DNA from: Dendrolimus kikuchii
Lineage: Eukaryota; Arthropoda; Insecta; Lepidoptera; Lasiocampidae
NCBI GenBank assembly: GCA_019925095.2
Contig: CM034398.1
Span: 6,401,001 to 6,465,000 of the forward strand
Reading direction: 5' to 3'
DNA: 64,000 nt
Positions 10,701-22,264 of this stretch are shown here, piece after piece. Below the pieces are notes generated by a model. The model was given only the letters and a program-made list of their open reading frames with translations. It was not told where the DNA came from and did no database searches. Position 1 is the stretch's first letter. Each line of letters begins with the position of its first letter. A program made the translations under genes and the position numbers.

Positions 10701-12847
10701 ACGGAAAGTTAAAAAGATATATTTTTCCGTTTTCCGTATACCGTAGAATATTTTTCAATTTATGACTTAGACTTAGACCTTTAAGCCGTATCTTTACTTA
10801 CCGCGTGGATTATTAATTCTCAGAACTAGTATTGTGACTCAGTTCTGGATTTCTAATAAAGCCTTCTTCTCAGTAAATCGCAGTAAATCGCACTTCATTT
10901 TCTTATGCCTTCCTGTTATTTCGATATAATCTTAAACAGGTATGGTTGCTAGAAGCTTAACTAAGAATGTTCCGTATATTGAATAAATATTTATTTAAAT
11001 TTAAGGTTTTACGACCAAAAAAATTTTAATATCCTGCGTGGATATAAAATTAGATTTGGAATATAATATATAAATGGTAAACAATTATTGTAGGATATTG
11101 GTTGTTTTTAAAGAAGTGTTTGTGTTAAAAGTCTCAACTGTTGCTGAGTTGTCGAAAAAACTCCCTCGTATGGCATCCAGTCAAAGACTTGTAATTTGTC
11201 AGAGACTTTTGCTTGAAGATTGTTCTAAAATTTGAATAATGACATGACTAGATATACGAATCGAGCAGAGCCATATTTAGAAATAAGAAGAATTTCACAA
11301 TTAATAAAACAATTTGAAGAATGATAAACAATTTAATATTGTTCTATGTAATATATAATAGGGTGGCGTGGTTTTCTTAAAATGTATTATAGCTTTTTAA
11401 GAATCTTTTTGTTTCAACTACTTCGTTGATAACAATAATGAGCACTAATCAGTTAATTGTCGTCAAACATGAATGATCTAGCACTAGTTTTAAAAAAACA
11501 TGTTTGCGGCTAATGATGTGCGTTGGACAATCCAACCGCCAACAAGGAGAATTGTCCAATAGCGTTCTATTTCCGTGATAATAGTACTAGACGCAGACGT
11601 ATTGACGCCCGTCAGTCAAGCATTAATTTCTCGTAGGTATCTGAATTCATTATTTGAGTACGGTATGCTATTATAATACAAATACACGCTCATCGAACCT
11701 GTCGTACCTGGAAAGATGTGATTCCCACCATAGGCTTTGTATTGTGCGGACGCACTAACTACAATGTTACCATATTATCATGTGCCTTTAGTATTTGCGA
11801 AATAATTTGGTTGTTGCTTTTTTCAGAACATTCTATATGCATCCAACGACGACGACGATTATTATACGTTTGACGTTTGCACGCCCTTCAAGTTCCATAT
11901 TTTTGACAGTAAACTGCACTTGTCACAATTGATATAGTTCACTGCGACGTAGTAATGCCGTTTTGTGTGTCATTTAATGCATAGACTATAAACTATCGTT
12001 TTGAAAGAAAATGTTTTCAATAAAAGCAAAAAAAAAACATGGACTTTAATTAGATTTAAAAAGTCATAACTCTTGCTTTCATTTCACTTTTAAGTATAAA
12101 TATTATGGGTTATACCGGTTATGTGGCTGGTTTATTACGTAATGCAATATTTTTAGCAAATGATATGAGTGCACCAAATTTATTTTTTATAGACAAAAAA
12201 CTCGATTTTTATATAAAATCGAATTCGTGGTGCTTTAGGGCATTACAAATTAATCAATAATCGACCTATCAAAAATAAAATAAACCGTTGAACAGGATGT
12301 AACTGAGTGCCGTTTGAGATTTATTGCGGCTTCATATATGTAAAGTTTCATATATGTAAATCGACATTAGATGGTTCATTTCTGGTTTTCAATTTGGATT
12401 AATCAACCATAGTGATCCATATTTATAACATAGACGTGAATTATTCAATGTCATTGAATATAGTCGTGTTCTTTTCGAACAAATTGTTTCGATTTGGTTG
12501 AACCGTCTAATATCAGTATAATAGGATGTTGTTAGACAGGTTCTATATGTATAACATTATGCATTTGCTGGGATTTTTATGTTAGCAACTGGCAACACTA
12601 CGTCGCTGGTCCACGCGTGTTGTTCGCGGAATGAGCGGCGGGCGCGCTTTCTACGTCGAACGCAGCTCGAAAAGGCGCATGTGGCATACTTGCTTTGTTT
12701 TCGATGCCATTCGCAGAATTTGCGATCTGTTATCGTCGACCTTTTGTAAATTTAGTCATTGAAAATTATATTTTTAAAATCATTACACTGATTCATAAAA
12801 AAAGATCGTACTAACATGGCCAGTATCTACACATTATTATGTATATA
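10701..12847. other. AT-rich DNA with a GC-rich patch
   Basis: No gene was recognised. At 12594-12730 a CpG-rich patch (GCGGAATGAGCGGCGGGCGC and neighbours) stands out from its surroundings but has no open frame or core-promoter motif I can defend. Around 11522-11560 the pair TTGGACAAT and ATTGTCCAA forms a small inverted repeat. The segment 12290-12520 shares loose wording (GGTTGAA..GTCTAATATC) with 52375-52486. Confidence 0.4.
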
Positions 12848-13262
12848 CTAGGATATGCCCGCGACTTCATCCACGCTTTACTTGAAATTCCCGCGGGATT
12901 CCCGGGACATAAAAGTACCGCAGCATTCATTTTAGTAAAAACTGTTTCGGAATGAGCTAGTTTTTATGCTCCTGAACAACTTTAAACCACTCCCGGGAAA
13001 ATTCCCGCGGGATCCCCAGAAAAAAATATCACACATATTATTACATTAAATTTGCTATCGATCAGTAAAAAAATACATTGGAATTCGATTTTATTTAATC
13101 TGGCCATTTTAAATAAATCCCAGAAAATTCTCGCGGGATTAACAGGATAAAAAGTAGCGCAGAATTTAAGTGTAAGAATTAGCTGTCGATCAGCGAAAAC
13201 TGCATCGAAATCGTAAAGATAGTTTTTACGTTAATCCCGAACAAACAGACAAGAAATCTAAA
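12848..13262 (-). mobile_element. Helitron-like element
   Basis: The left edge CTAGGATATGCCCGCGACTT is the reverse complement of the GTCGCGGGCATATCCTAG terminus. Inside are repeated GATTCCCGGG and CCCGCGGGAT words and TGCTATCGATCAGTAAAAA, shared with 10518-10700, 46021-46225 and 54105-54255. It is non-coding. Confidence 0.6.
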
Positions 13263-13282
13263 AAAAAATACGTTGCATTTTC

Positions 13283-13640
13283 AGCACTTTCTGTCTGTTA
13301 GAGCATCACGTGAAAATTATTGAACGGATTTAACTGAAATTCGAAACGGGAAACTTATATCCCGGGGCGTAACTTAGGATACTTTTTATCCCGATAAATT
13401 CACTAACAAATACGTAAATTGTCATAAACAACATGATGAACTACATGTTCTTAGGAGAAATAAAGTTGTTTAAACCTATGTCTGATGATTGTTATTCACT
13501 TGTATTACTTCAAATCAGGTTGGCTACGACACAGCTGTATGATTTGCTGGGCAGTTTTCTAGACTATATGGACCTAGTTAATTTGTTGTTAATATGTAAA
13601 AAACTGAATTGAGTTTTTGTGTAAGTAAAATAAACCTACT
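13283..13640 (+). repeat. Dispersed repeat H2 (first copy)
   Basis: It shares with 47760-48185 the ordered blocks TCTGTCTGTTAGAGCATCAC, TATCCCGGGGCGTAACTTAG, TTTTATCCCGATAAAT and TACTTCAAATCAGGTTGGCT. These words resemble internal parts of Helitron-like repeats. It is non-coding. Confidence 0.6.
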
Positions 13641-13670
13641 GCCTAGTTTGATAATAATTGTATACCATAA

Positions 13671-13903
13671 CTAGCTGCGTCTCGCGGGTTCACCTGCGTG
13701 GTGATGGAAAATCGTTATATTTTGGATAATTCACACTATATATTTATAAATTATAGCCTATATGTTATTCTGGTGTGTAAGCTACATTGTTTGTTGTAAA
13801 GTTTCATCAAAATCCATTCAGTAGTTTTGGTGTGAAAGAGCAACAAATATAGGTACATCCATTCTTACAAACTTTCGCGTTTATAATATTAGTAGGAAGT
13901 AGG
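13671..13903 (-). mobile_element. Short Helitron-like element
   Basis: In element sense it starts near TCCTACTTCCTACTAATATT followed by ATAAACGCGAAAGTTTGTAA and ends with CGCGAGACGCAGCTAG at 13671. The CTAG terminus and TC start are the usual Helitron landmarks, and no TSD is expected. A 5' portion of the same family lies at 28860-29065. Confidence 0.7.
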
Positions 13904-14011
13904 ATCCTAATGTACGTACAAAGATTATCGCGATAAATAACATTACGTCCATTGTCATTTACTCATTTGGTTTTTAGAATTTAATCTCTTATATAGTGTG
14001 GCTTCTTGATA

Positions 14012-14150
14012 TGTATAGGCTGTTGCATGCAGATGCGACCCATTCGATGCGCTTTATTCCTTGAGATCCAACTGTGTGTGAATGTGGCTATTTGTTAACA
14101 GAGTTATTTTTTAACGCTTTAATTAAGACGCATTCGGCCACAGTCAGGGC
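14012..14150. mobile_element. MITE family 2, degraded copy
   Basis: ATGCAGATGCGA, GAATGTGGCTATTTGTTAAC and ACGCATTCGGCCACAGTCA match the 28593-28786 copy in order, with an internal deletion. A family C retroposon sits directly beside it. Confidence 0.55.
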
Positions 14151-14152
14151 CT

Positions 14153-14470
14153 TTTTTTAAATTTTTTTATTGCAGGAGTTCAGCAGACAGGCAGACGGCC
14201 CACTGGATGGAAAGCGGTTACCATCGCCTATGGACATTTACAACACCAAAGGTGCTACAAATGCGCTGCTGCTCTCTTAAGTGAGTCTGGAACCTGGTCA
14301 CTAATGCCGGAACACAACTCAAAGTTGTTATGGCGGTATGCTCTAGACCAGGGGTGGTAGCCATCCAGTCGGGCAAACGCCCTACTACCTGGCTGTGGGT
14401 TGTTTAGTGGCCTCTTACGACAGGCCGCCCGGCCGCAGGAAATTGTATTCTTTCTCCGTTCCTGCACGGA
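14153..14470 (-). mobile_element. Family C poly(A) retroposon
   Basis: A full-length reverse-strand copy: T-rich tail at 14153-14172 on the left, then GTTCAGCAGACAGGCAGAC, and the 5' end ATCCGTGCAGGAACGGAG in element sense at the right edge. Its short frames are not conserved between copies. Confidence 0.75.
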
Positions 14471-15043
14471 TACAAAACTTATCATTATCGCAGATGAGGC
14501 CCCACCATAAAAATGATAAGCAAGAATGTTAATACGTATTTAACACTTAGTAGAGAGGAACTCGAGCCGTTATGCAAATATGTATTTTAAAGTTCCGTTA
14601 CATTTTCTTTTCCTCAAACGAATAGTTGAAAGTTATACCAAGAAACTGCAATAACATAACTCTTTTTATAGAGTATTCATTTCATGGTATTACCTTTTAC
14701 TCGGTAATGGTATCAACTTGATTGCTTTAGACGGAAAATTATGTATTCTGCGAATTCTCTCAGCGTGGCACCAAATAATTAATCCTTTGAAAGTCTTGGA
14801 AATATAATATTACAGGGATTGTTGTTGAAGGTGTTTAGTATCAACGTAAAGGTGTTCTTACACGGGCAATTTCTTGAGCAATAATTGTTTGGCAACAGTA
14901 ATAGATCAATCTGGAGCAATTGCTATAAAACGCGGCAATTGTTTCGGGAATATTGCTCCATATATTCCACATTTCTCAACGTCGCCATATGAGTTGATTT
15001 TGGTTTTTTCCGATCGGTTTGGCCAATTTTCAGTAATCGTGAT
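14471..15043. other. Anonymous DNA
   Basis: No gene was seen. GCAATT and GAGCAAT words recur between 14860 and 14960, without a clear period. Confidence 0.35.
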
Positions 15044-15282
15044 TTCTTAAGTTATCTCGACTTGTGTACATAATAAAACTACGTTTTCACGGTTTTAAGC
15101 GAGGTAATTTTACCTAATTTTATAAGTTGCTCCATATAGTATGGTAGTATTATGTGGCCGTATCCCAGCAACAGAAAAGTGGCCATAACGTCAAAGCCCT
15201 AAATTTTGAAATATAACTTTACCGCGCTTAAAACCGTTAAAACGTAGTTTTATTATGTATACAAGTCGCGAAAACTTAAGAA
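15044..15282. mobile_element. MITE family 3 with long terminal inverted repeats
   Basis: Arms of about 60-70 bp at 15044-15114 and 15220-15282 are inverted copies. In the left sense they read CTTAAG, CTCGACTTG..TACATAATAA, AACTACGTTTT.ACGGTTTTA, then AGCG.GGTAA. The interior is non-coding. Other copies or single ends lie at 20556-20607, 43625-43694 and 59246-59365. Confidence 0.75.
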
Positions 15283-15499
15283 AATATTAAAACTTAAGAA
15301 AATATTATAATCTATATTGAACTTTATTCGCAAGCTAAAATGGTAGTGTTGCTTGCTATATATACATTCTTAGTTTTGTTCCGCTTCATACACTGTCGGA
15401 GTAATCCCGCGTTACTAAAATTGGTCTACTGAGCAGATATATAGGGAGGAATTTTTAATATTTAATTTTAGAGATAAAAATTGTTAAGTCATTAGTATA

Positions 15500-15690
15500 A
15501 GCCATTTTTATTAGTTAAATGCTATATGAATGTGTAGCGCCATATAGATTACATCTCTTGTCAAATTTCATCCATATAAATCGAGTAGTATCTGAGAAAA
15601 AATACCGTGACATACAAAAATACACGGATAGACAAACGGGAGGACACGACGATTGTATAAGGATTCCGTTTCTGCTAAATTGGCCAGGGA
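15500..15690 (+). mobile_element. Possible Helitron-like fragment
   Basis: Wording such as GTCAAATTTCATCCATATAA and GATTGTATAAGGATTCCGTTT resembles interiors of insect Helitrons as I remember them. No terminal motif is preserved, so the call is weak. Confidence 0.3.
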
Positions 15691-15734
15691 ATGTTAATTT
15701 TTTTTTAAAGTGCTATTTTTTTATTGTTTGTAAA

Positions 15735-15789
15735 AGGGTCGCATGCTGATTTTCGCACTCCGGCGCCCAGTAGACTTAAGACGGCCCTG
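15735..15789 (-). mobile_element. CAGGGCCG-type DNA transposon end
   Basis: In minus sense the end reads CAGGGCCGTCTTAAGTCTAC then GGGCGCCGGAG. Similar ends occur at 23693-23760 (plus), 40182-40220 (plus) and 41135-41210 (minus). No matching partner end is nearby, so this is a solitary or truncated terminus. Confidence 0.4.
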
Positions 15790-15799
15790 ACTGTATCAA

Positions 15800-16649
15800 C
15801 TTAGTAATCCGACCTCATGTCATTTCATTTTCATTAAAATTGAGCGTTTATTTCATTAAAAGGCAAGACAATACACGTGCGCACGCGGTCAGTACCACTC
15901 AAAGTGCACTCTCTGGTGCCAATATTAGAACGATGACCCGACCGCAATCTTGTTGAATATTTATGGTAGCAATTGAAAAGAAATCTCAATGTGAACTATA
16001 GCAACATCAAGCGTTAACTGGAGGTAATAAATACATTGGAAGTGCGCTGAAAGGAACACCTACCCAAAAAAGTACCTCTACTCATCTTATTGAAAATGTA
16101 TCGAACAGGCTCAAAAATGCAAAGGAGTAGGACCTTCGATTAAGGGACACTACTCGTTAACGCTTGATGTATGTGCGCGAAGCTAACACTGGTTCGATAC
16201 AGAAATAGTGCAAAGCCAAATTGAAAAAGAAGTACCTATTCGTCGATAAATAAGGACAACGACTGTTGTGTAACTTATGTATAAATAATGTAAAATTTTC
16301 ATCTAATGGTATTTCCTGTTTATTACATTTTCTAAGAACAATTATACATAATGAGAAATTGATGTTGTTTTCCCGTTTTGTGTTAATAATAATTATGTCA
16401 TTACTTTTCAAGCGTCTTATTGTCTTTTTACCCCACTGTCAAGGAAGGGCTATGTTTTTCGCGCGTATCTTGAATGTTTCTAAATTTCTTTATTACTTCG
16501 TATCTTATAAACGGCTTGATGAATTTTGACAGTTAAGATATCATTATATTCGTATTAAAAACGCAAGTGTCCTTAGATAAATAAAAAGGCGGATTTGACT
16601 ACAACGCTTAGAAAGAGAATTATTATTTTTTCCTTCTGGCAATATTCTT
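15800..16649. other. Anonymous AT-rich DNA
   Basis: Only short antiparallel frames are present and they shadow each other (16157-16529). No gene or repeat was recognised. Confidence 0.35.
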
Positions 16650-16968
16650 ATCCGTGCAGGAACGGAGAAAGAATACAGTTTCCTGCGGCCTGGCGGCCTG
16701 TCGTAAGAGGCGACTAAACAACCCACAGCCAGGTGGTAGGGTATTTGCTCGACTGGATGGCGACCACCCCTGGTCTAGAGTATGCCGCCATAACAGCCTT
16801 GTGTTGTGTTCCGGCATTAGTGAGCAGGTTCCAGTCTCCCTTAAGAGAGCAGCAGCGCATTTGTAGCACCTTTGGTGTTGCAAATGTCCATAGGCGATGG
16901 TAACCGCTTTCCATCAAGTGGGCCGTCTGCCTGTCTGCTGAACTCCTGCAATAAAAAAATAAAAAAAT
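16650..16968 (+). mobile_element. Family C poly(A) retroposon
   Basis: Full-length plus-strand copy from TCCGTGCAGGAACGGAG to CTGAACTCCTGCAATAAAAA. Near the 3' end, GGTGTTGCAAATGTCCATAG then GCGATGGTAA reads GVANVHRRW-stop, the same words as the end of the LINE ORF at 48789. No clear TSD. Confidence 0.8.
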
Positions 16969-17008
16969 CTATATTGTCTTCCGTTCCTCCGTAGACAATG
17001 TTAGTACA

Positions 17009-17395
17009 TCTATACTAATATTATAAAGCTGAAGAGTTTGTTTGTTTAAACGCGCTAATCTCAAGAACCGCTGCTCCGATTTGAAAAATTAATAATTGGC
17101 AGACAAACACACACATTGTATATCCCCAAATTAAGCAAGTTACGCTTGTGTTATGGGTAATATACAACGGACTCCTCTGGGGCCGATCCCACACACCCAG
17201 ACCATAGTAAATAACGGAGAAAATACGTTTCCGAAATTTACTATACCAGGAATCGAACCCGGAACCTCTGCGTTGCAGTGAGGTACGCCGGCAAAGGCTT
17301 CGCCCGCTCAACCACAGAGGCCGTCAAGTTTCAGTGTTGAATAGTACATTTACCGAGGGAAGGCTATAGGCTATATTATATCTTCAAAAATTAGG
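17009..17395 (+). mobile_element. Helitron 5' region carrying a nested SINE
   Basis: It begins TCTATACTAATATTATAAAG and GCTGAAGAGTTTGTTTGTTT, the typical 5' end of lepidopteran Helitrons as I know them, followed by AACGCGCTAATCTCA shared with 17822-18030. The tRNA-derived SINE at 17090-17325 interrupts it, and TTTCAGTGTTGAATAG resumes the Helitron afterwards. Confidence 0.7.
17090..17325 (-). mobile_element. tRNA-derived SINE, family A
   Basis: In minus sense the head reads GGCCTCTGTGGTTGAGCGGG, containing a pol III A box (TGGTTGAGCGG), and about 50 bp later GGGTTCGATTCCTGG, a perfect B box. A unique body follows (TTTACTATGGTCTGGGTGT), then a conserved 3' part ending near GTTTGTCTGCC. The intact promoter boxes suggest a fairly young copy. 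A second copy is at 39343-39575, with decayed ones at 54028-54102 and 63425-63545. It is a SINE and not a tRNA gene, because the tRNA fold is lost after the B box. Confidence 0.88.
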
Positions 17396-17821
17396 GATCC
17401 TTACTAAAAGTCCAATAATGTAACCCAAGGTGTAAAAAAATGACCCGAAAAAATTCTTACACGGCGTGCGTTGCGAAAACTATTGATTATGGAACAAGAC
17501 AATGTACTACCACTTTGCAGAACATATAATTGTCTACAAAAAATATCGCGTAACCATATGTCTAACTATTGTAGTTATCTCACAATAAGTGTTTTCTTTT
17601 ATTTTTTTTAATTATTAAAATGCCGTCGCGTCAAAAACTCTTTATTTTGTACCTTGGTATTAATCAAATAAATATAATTAATAAAATAAATTACTCCATA
17701 TTCAAGACGAATTCAATCAATACCTTTCTTAACTTTTTGAATTATTCAATTCGGACGTTTCATTCAAATGATATCGCGATATTTAAAATGTAAGTATTAG
17801 GGTGGTAGCCAAATATACCAA

Positions 17822-18031
17822 CATTGTTTGATTGAACGCGCTAATCTCAGGAACTACTGGTCTGATTTGAATAATTCTTTCAGTGTTGGATAGCCCATTT
17901 ATCGAAGAAGGTTATAGGCTATATATCATCACGCTAAGACCAATAGGAGCGGAGCACCAATGAAGAATGTTTCAAAATCGGAGGGTTTTGAAAGCAAATT
18001 TCACGCGGACGATGTCGCGGGCACAGCTAGT
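17822..18031 (+). mobile_element. Helitron-like element, 3' end intact
   Basis: GAACGCGCTAATCTCAGGAA, GGTTATAGGCTATATATCA and a terminal ACGCGGACGATGTCGCGGGC ending CAGCTAGT. It is the same family as 17009-17395 and supplies the 3' end missing there. Non-coding. Confidence 0.75.
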
Positions 18032-19616
18032 TATCAATAAAGCGAATTTATCCATGTTATTTTAATTTTAACGTTGATCGGAGTCTAAAATCCACTAAAC
18101 AAAACTCAATACGGATATAACAACACTATTTTAGGCTAAAGTTTAGTTAAGCAGTGATTTTTAGAGTTTACTAAGGATGTCTAGCGAAATTTTAAGTAAA
18201 AATTCTTTCGTCATGATTTGACAATATTTACCAAAGAAACGCCGAAATGACATGACAATTGTTTTGTTAATTATGTGTAGGTATTAAGAACTCTGGATTA
18301 CACAATTATAGTCATTATTATTAAAGTAAACATAAATTATTTTGACAAAATGCCTATGTCGTAAAAAAAGCAACTTGATACTTGCACGATGTTTTACGAC
18401 TTACGTAATACTAAAAAGTACTAGTAAGTATCAAAGTTTCTCATGGTATATTGGAGTTGCTAAAGTTTAGACAAAGCGAAAGTGGCGCACCATTATCATT
18501 TTCTACGTTACCACTTCTATTTTGTTCTAGAGTCCGCGCCAGAAAAGGAGTCCTACAAATGTAGCGCTGCAATCCGTCACTGCGTATATCGAGACGTTTT
18601 TGCATTTGTAGTAGTGTACTGTCAGCACATAAATGAATTAATTAATACTTTTTATAGTCAAGTATTTCAGACTTCAGGTACTTAATATGAAACTAATAAT
18701 ATAAAACGATATTAAAATAATAAATATTAATATTAAACATAATTTTTACAAGTTTTTATTTAATTTGCAATGGATGTATCTATGTATGTATGTAAGTTCG
18801 AGTGGCATTTGCAAGTTAAATTTGACCAACTTCCCAGTTTCCGATTGAGCTGAAATTTTGCATGCATATGTATATCGTGTGACAATGCAATAATATGGTA
18901 CCATGGAGCTGATCTGATGATGGAATCGGAAGATGGCCATAAGAACCCCTGTACTAAACAAGATAGACCCGTCGTGATTGGGCTCGTTTTATTTGTCTTG
19001 GATTGCACTCTGCTGCTACATGATATCCAGGATCTTAAAAGCTTGTATTTAAAAACCTTTTTAAAAAAGATTATTATTACTAACTTTAGAAGTTCTGTAC
19101 AAATACATACAATACTACTACAAACGCAAAAACGCCGCGAAGCTAATTTATCTGTACTAATCCGTAAATCGATAACAGATACAAAATATTCCATAATTAA
19201 AGTCTGTCAGTTTATTTTTGTATCGGTGTATACAATAACAAGTTATTTATCTATCTTTGGTCGACGCCTAAACCAGACCTTTTGAACGCACTCCCACGTA
19301 ATGGCCTATTTTTATACAATGCTTCTGAAATATCAGATGACATGAAAATAACTATTAATGCTAGAGTTCTTGGTATCCTTCTTAAAGTTCGTTACTTCAG
19401 ACATTTATCACATAAGCATCTTTTATCTTTGTTAGAAATCCACATGCGTTCTGTACATTATTTCCTTCCCTATATGATTACAAATGAGCACCACTATTGA
19501 ATGTTGAGTTGATCATTGGAACAACTGAGTCATATTGTATCACTCTTCTCAGAAAGGAATGATGATCTCTCACCTGATCTCACTTAGGCTACCACTGTGT
19601 GTCATGCAGATTATTG
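18032..19616. other. Anonymous DNA with short open frames
   Basis: The stretch 18762-19035 (GACCAACTTCCCAGTTTCCG, GCATGCATATGTATATCG, AATATGGTACCATGGAGCTG) resembles a widespread lepidopteran repeat as I recall it, but has no second copy in this window. A 72-codon plus-strand frame at 19282-19500 has a leucine-rich C-terminal half (LSHKHLLSLLEIHMRS). I do not recognise it; it could be an old element frame or an exon. Confidence 0.35.
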
Positions 19617-20105
19617 AAGTGAAACTTCTATATAGACGGGGGTCTTAGGATTTTTCTATCACGAAAAATCGTTACGGCCGAGTGGAGGGGCGGCATGAAT
19701 TTAGACTAGACGTGGTGAGAGGCGGCATAATTTTAGAGTAGACTATGGATGTATTTTTTGGTTCCAGATCAAATCCAGTTTTTTTGTTTGATAAAAGAAA
19801 ATATGTTTAAATAAATAATTCATTCATTAAAATGTACCTAACCTAACCAAATCATAATTTGCAGTAAACCTGCGAAAAATCGAAATGTGTGCTGAGACAC
19901 ATAGTAGAAGTGAAAATTCAACGGACAAGTGGAAGAACTAATGGCAACGGAGAAGTGGCAAAATGAATCGCAATAAAATTTTAAGTTGAAGTTTTAAGGG
20001 CAGGTTTTCAAATTGGACAAGTACGATTAACAATCTGCCCGTAAAACTTCAGGTTAAAATTTTGTTTCGATTCGTTTTGCCACTTATCCGTTGCCATTCG
20101 TTTTA
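19617..20105. mobile_element. Foldback DNA element F, copy with left arm
   Basis: The segment 19617-19830 is the reverse complement of 57853-58061 (GACGGGGT, AGTAGACTAT, GGTTCCAGATC, TTTTTTTGTTTGATAAAA). It is followed by a spacer (ATCGAAATGTGTGCTG) and an internal inverted repeat at 19941-20005 and 20032-20098. The right terminal arm is missing. The copy at 57608-58061 has the same spacer and hairpin but keeps only the right arm. Confidence 0.65.
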
Positions 20106-20215
20106 TTTGTTAATTTATTACAGGTATTAATTTATGACAATGGAACTTTAGAGATTACTTTAATACTAGCTTTTGAAAATAAAACTAAATTATAAATAAA
20201 TTAATATAAAGTATG

Positions 20216-20480
20216 TAACAAATCGCTGCCAGAGGGAAGCGTGCCCAGAAGGCTGGCTGCATTGCCACGCTGTACGGCAATGCTGATTCGTTACGCGAAA
20301 TACGAACCAGCCTTCTGATCACGGGTGGTATCAAAGAGTTTCTTACAAATTTCTTTGCAGAAATATTTTGCCGATGGACCCCACGGGCCTAAAGTTTCAA
20401 TTCCAAACGGCACAAATATGTAACCCCTTGCTAGGGTTGTATGTGGTATGAGATCTTCATGCAGACTATGATAATTTAAA
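20216..20480 (-). mobile_element. LINE ORF C-terminal fragment with conserved stem
   Basis: Minus-strand coding remnant related to 27140-27384 and 59378-59745 (wording such as FGIETLGPWGP). The stem arms CAGAAGGCTGG (20246-20256) and CCAGCCTTCTG (20307-20317) pair perfectly, although their sequence differs from the copy at 2303. Frame broken. Confidence 0.65.
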
Positions 20481-20555
20481 GGTATAATGGCTCTTTCTAC
20501 GTAATAATACTGTATTCCCCTTTCTAACTCTTGATTTAGAATGGAACATTTTAAT

Positions 20556-20607
20556 GTTTTCTTAAGTTTTCGTGACTAGTATACATAATAAAACGTAGTT
20601 TTATTCT
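20556..20607. mobile_element. MITE family 3, single end
   Basis: TTTTCTTAAGTTTTCGTGAC then TATACATAATAAAACGTAGT matches one arm of the element at 15044-15282. No opposite arm is nearby. Confidence 0.55.
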
Positions 20608-20701
20608 GGAGCATTCTGATGAAACCAAGGCTTGGAAATCGATAAAAAAGTCGAACCGATTACAAGGAAAGTAATACTTAGGAACTTTTCTTTTCGGGTT
20701 T

Positions 20702-20834
20702 AAGAGAGAGAGAGAGAGAGGTTACACTTTATTGTACACCATTACAGAAAACACAGAAAAACTTATAGCCTAAATGAGCACAATGGGCGGTCTTATCGCT
20801 AAGAAGCGATCTCTTGCAGACAAGGTTTTGTTCT
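20702..20834 (-). mobile_element. 3' tail of a CR1/jockey-type LINE
   Basis: Following an (AG)n run at 20704-20720, the minus strand carries AGAGATCGCTTCTTAGCGAT, AAGACCGCCC and GTACAATAAAGTGTAACC. These are the same ordered words as the 3' UTR of the LINE at 31262-33715 and the fragments at 38100, 38806 and 44730. No coding part. Confidence 0.6.
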
Positions 20835-21988
20835 CACTTTAAGCTCTATCAACCCGTTTTTGGTAAGAAAAGTTCGTTAAATAGATGAGTCCGGTCAAAA
20901 GTACGGACCACTTCTTTTTTGTGGGCCCGTGTTACTATTTGAAATACGTACAGTGATTAAGAATTTTGCCTGGATGGATAATTACCATAAAAGAAATTTT
21001 GAAATTTAAATGACAGCTAGGGCGCATTCGTGAACGCAATTTTATGTACCATCCAATCCAGCGATCCAGCGAGCAAACGTAGCCAGCCTTCTGGGCACTT
21101 TACCTATAGAAGATGGTGACTTAGGGCTCAGTATTCTACTTATAGTCCTGAGAAACTATGTGTAGAATAAAATATAACTAAGTTTTCTTCTATTGCATTA
21201 GTTTATAAAGTCATTGTTAACATCTATTTTTTTTATAAGGAAATAATGATGGAATTTGTTGTAACAGAATTTATTGTAGGTAATACATGTTAAATATTTA
21301 TTTAAGAATAGAAACCATTCATTAATGACGTTCAAATTTACAAACTCAACAAATATTGACAGAAACGACAGTAGGTGGAAACAACATTCGCTTGAAACTG
21401 TGAATGAAATCATTCCTATCACGTCACACGCCACGTAACGATCGTGTGCCGCATTAGGGAGTCCACGGATCTTCCTCTAATTGGACAGTGTGACATCAAT
21501 ATTTCCACGCATTCATAATTTTCCTGTACGAAGATAAGTAGGGTGGCGCGGATATGTCTTAAAAAAAACAACTTATCAAGACAAGTTTATTCGCGGACAC
21601 CTCTTACATGACTAATTTACTTACAATTAATATTTTACAAACTAACCTAAATTATAATTTTATTAACCTAAAGATAACCGAGCGATGCGTAGTCAGCGGT
21701 TTTGTAGGCAAACGCAGACCGGGCGACTGCCTAACTAATATTTTTTTCTCAAAACATAATCATCTTAATATTTAGACATATCATTCTTCTGTACGTGTGT
21801 ATGCAACTGAACTTCTAAACCGTTGAATCAATTTGGATGAGTCTTAATGTTTACGGAATGTGGGACGCCACAAACCGGTAAAATTGTACGAATTTTAAAT
21901 TAAGATCGATATTTAGTTTGGGCATCTTTAAATTAAATTGACTCTGAAATGACGTGGTCAGAAAAACAAAACGCGCAGTCACTGCTCA
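20835..21988. other. Anonymous AT-rich DNA
   Basis: No gene. A short piece at 21085-21112 (AGCCAGCCTTCTGGGCACTT) is the right stem arm of the LINE C-terminal fragment family. Confidence 0.35.
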
Positions 21989-22209
21989 CTAGTTAATCGG
22001 ATACTAGCTTCACCGACTACACAAGGCTAGTACACAAGCCAGGTTAGTAAAATCTAGTGTGGCGGGGGGTGCACCTAGCGCAAAAAATAGAACCCCATCC
22101 TAATTACTAGCTTACTAGTTTTATCACTAGCTTACTAGCCTACAAATGAAGCTAGTTCTGTAAACATGAAGTCAGAGTTACTAGCTTGCTAGCTTACAGC
22201 ACTAGCTAG
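21989..22209. repeat. CTAG-rich cluster
   Basis: Fourteen CTAG tetramers fall in 221 bp, many within TTACTAGCTTACTAG-like words. Spacing is irregular. About one would be expected by chance at this size and composition. No coding potential. Confidence 0.7.
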
Positions 22210-22264
22210 TAGCAACCCGAACATATGAGATATAGAAAATTATACTTAGGTAGATAATGATATT

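Noticed and set aside
18762..19035. Named lepidopteran repeat
   Set aside because: Wording feels familiar, but there is no second copy in the window and no terminal motif, so I do not assign it.
19282..19500. Host exon with LSHKHLLSLLEIHMRS
   Set aside because: Open frame only; no splice signals or family recognition, and no second evidence. Kept as an unexplained stretch instead of a gene.
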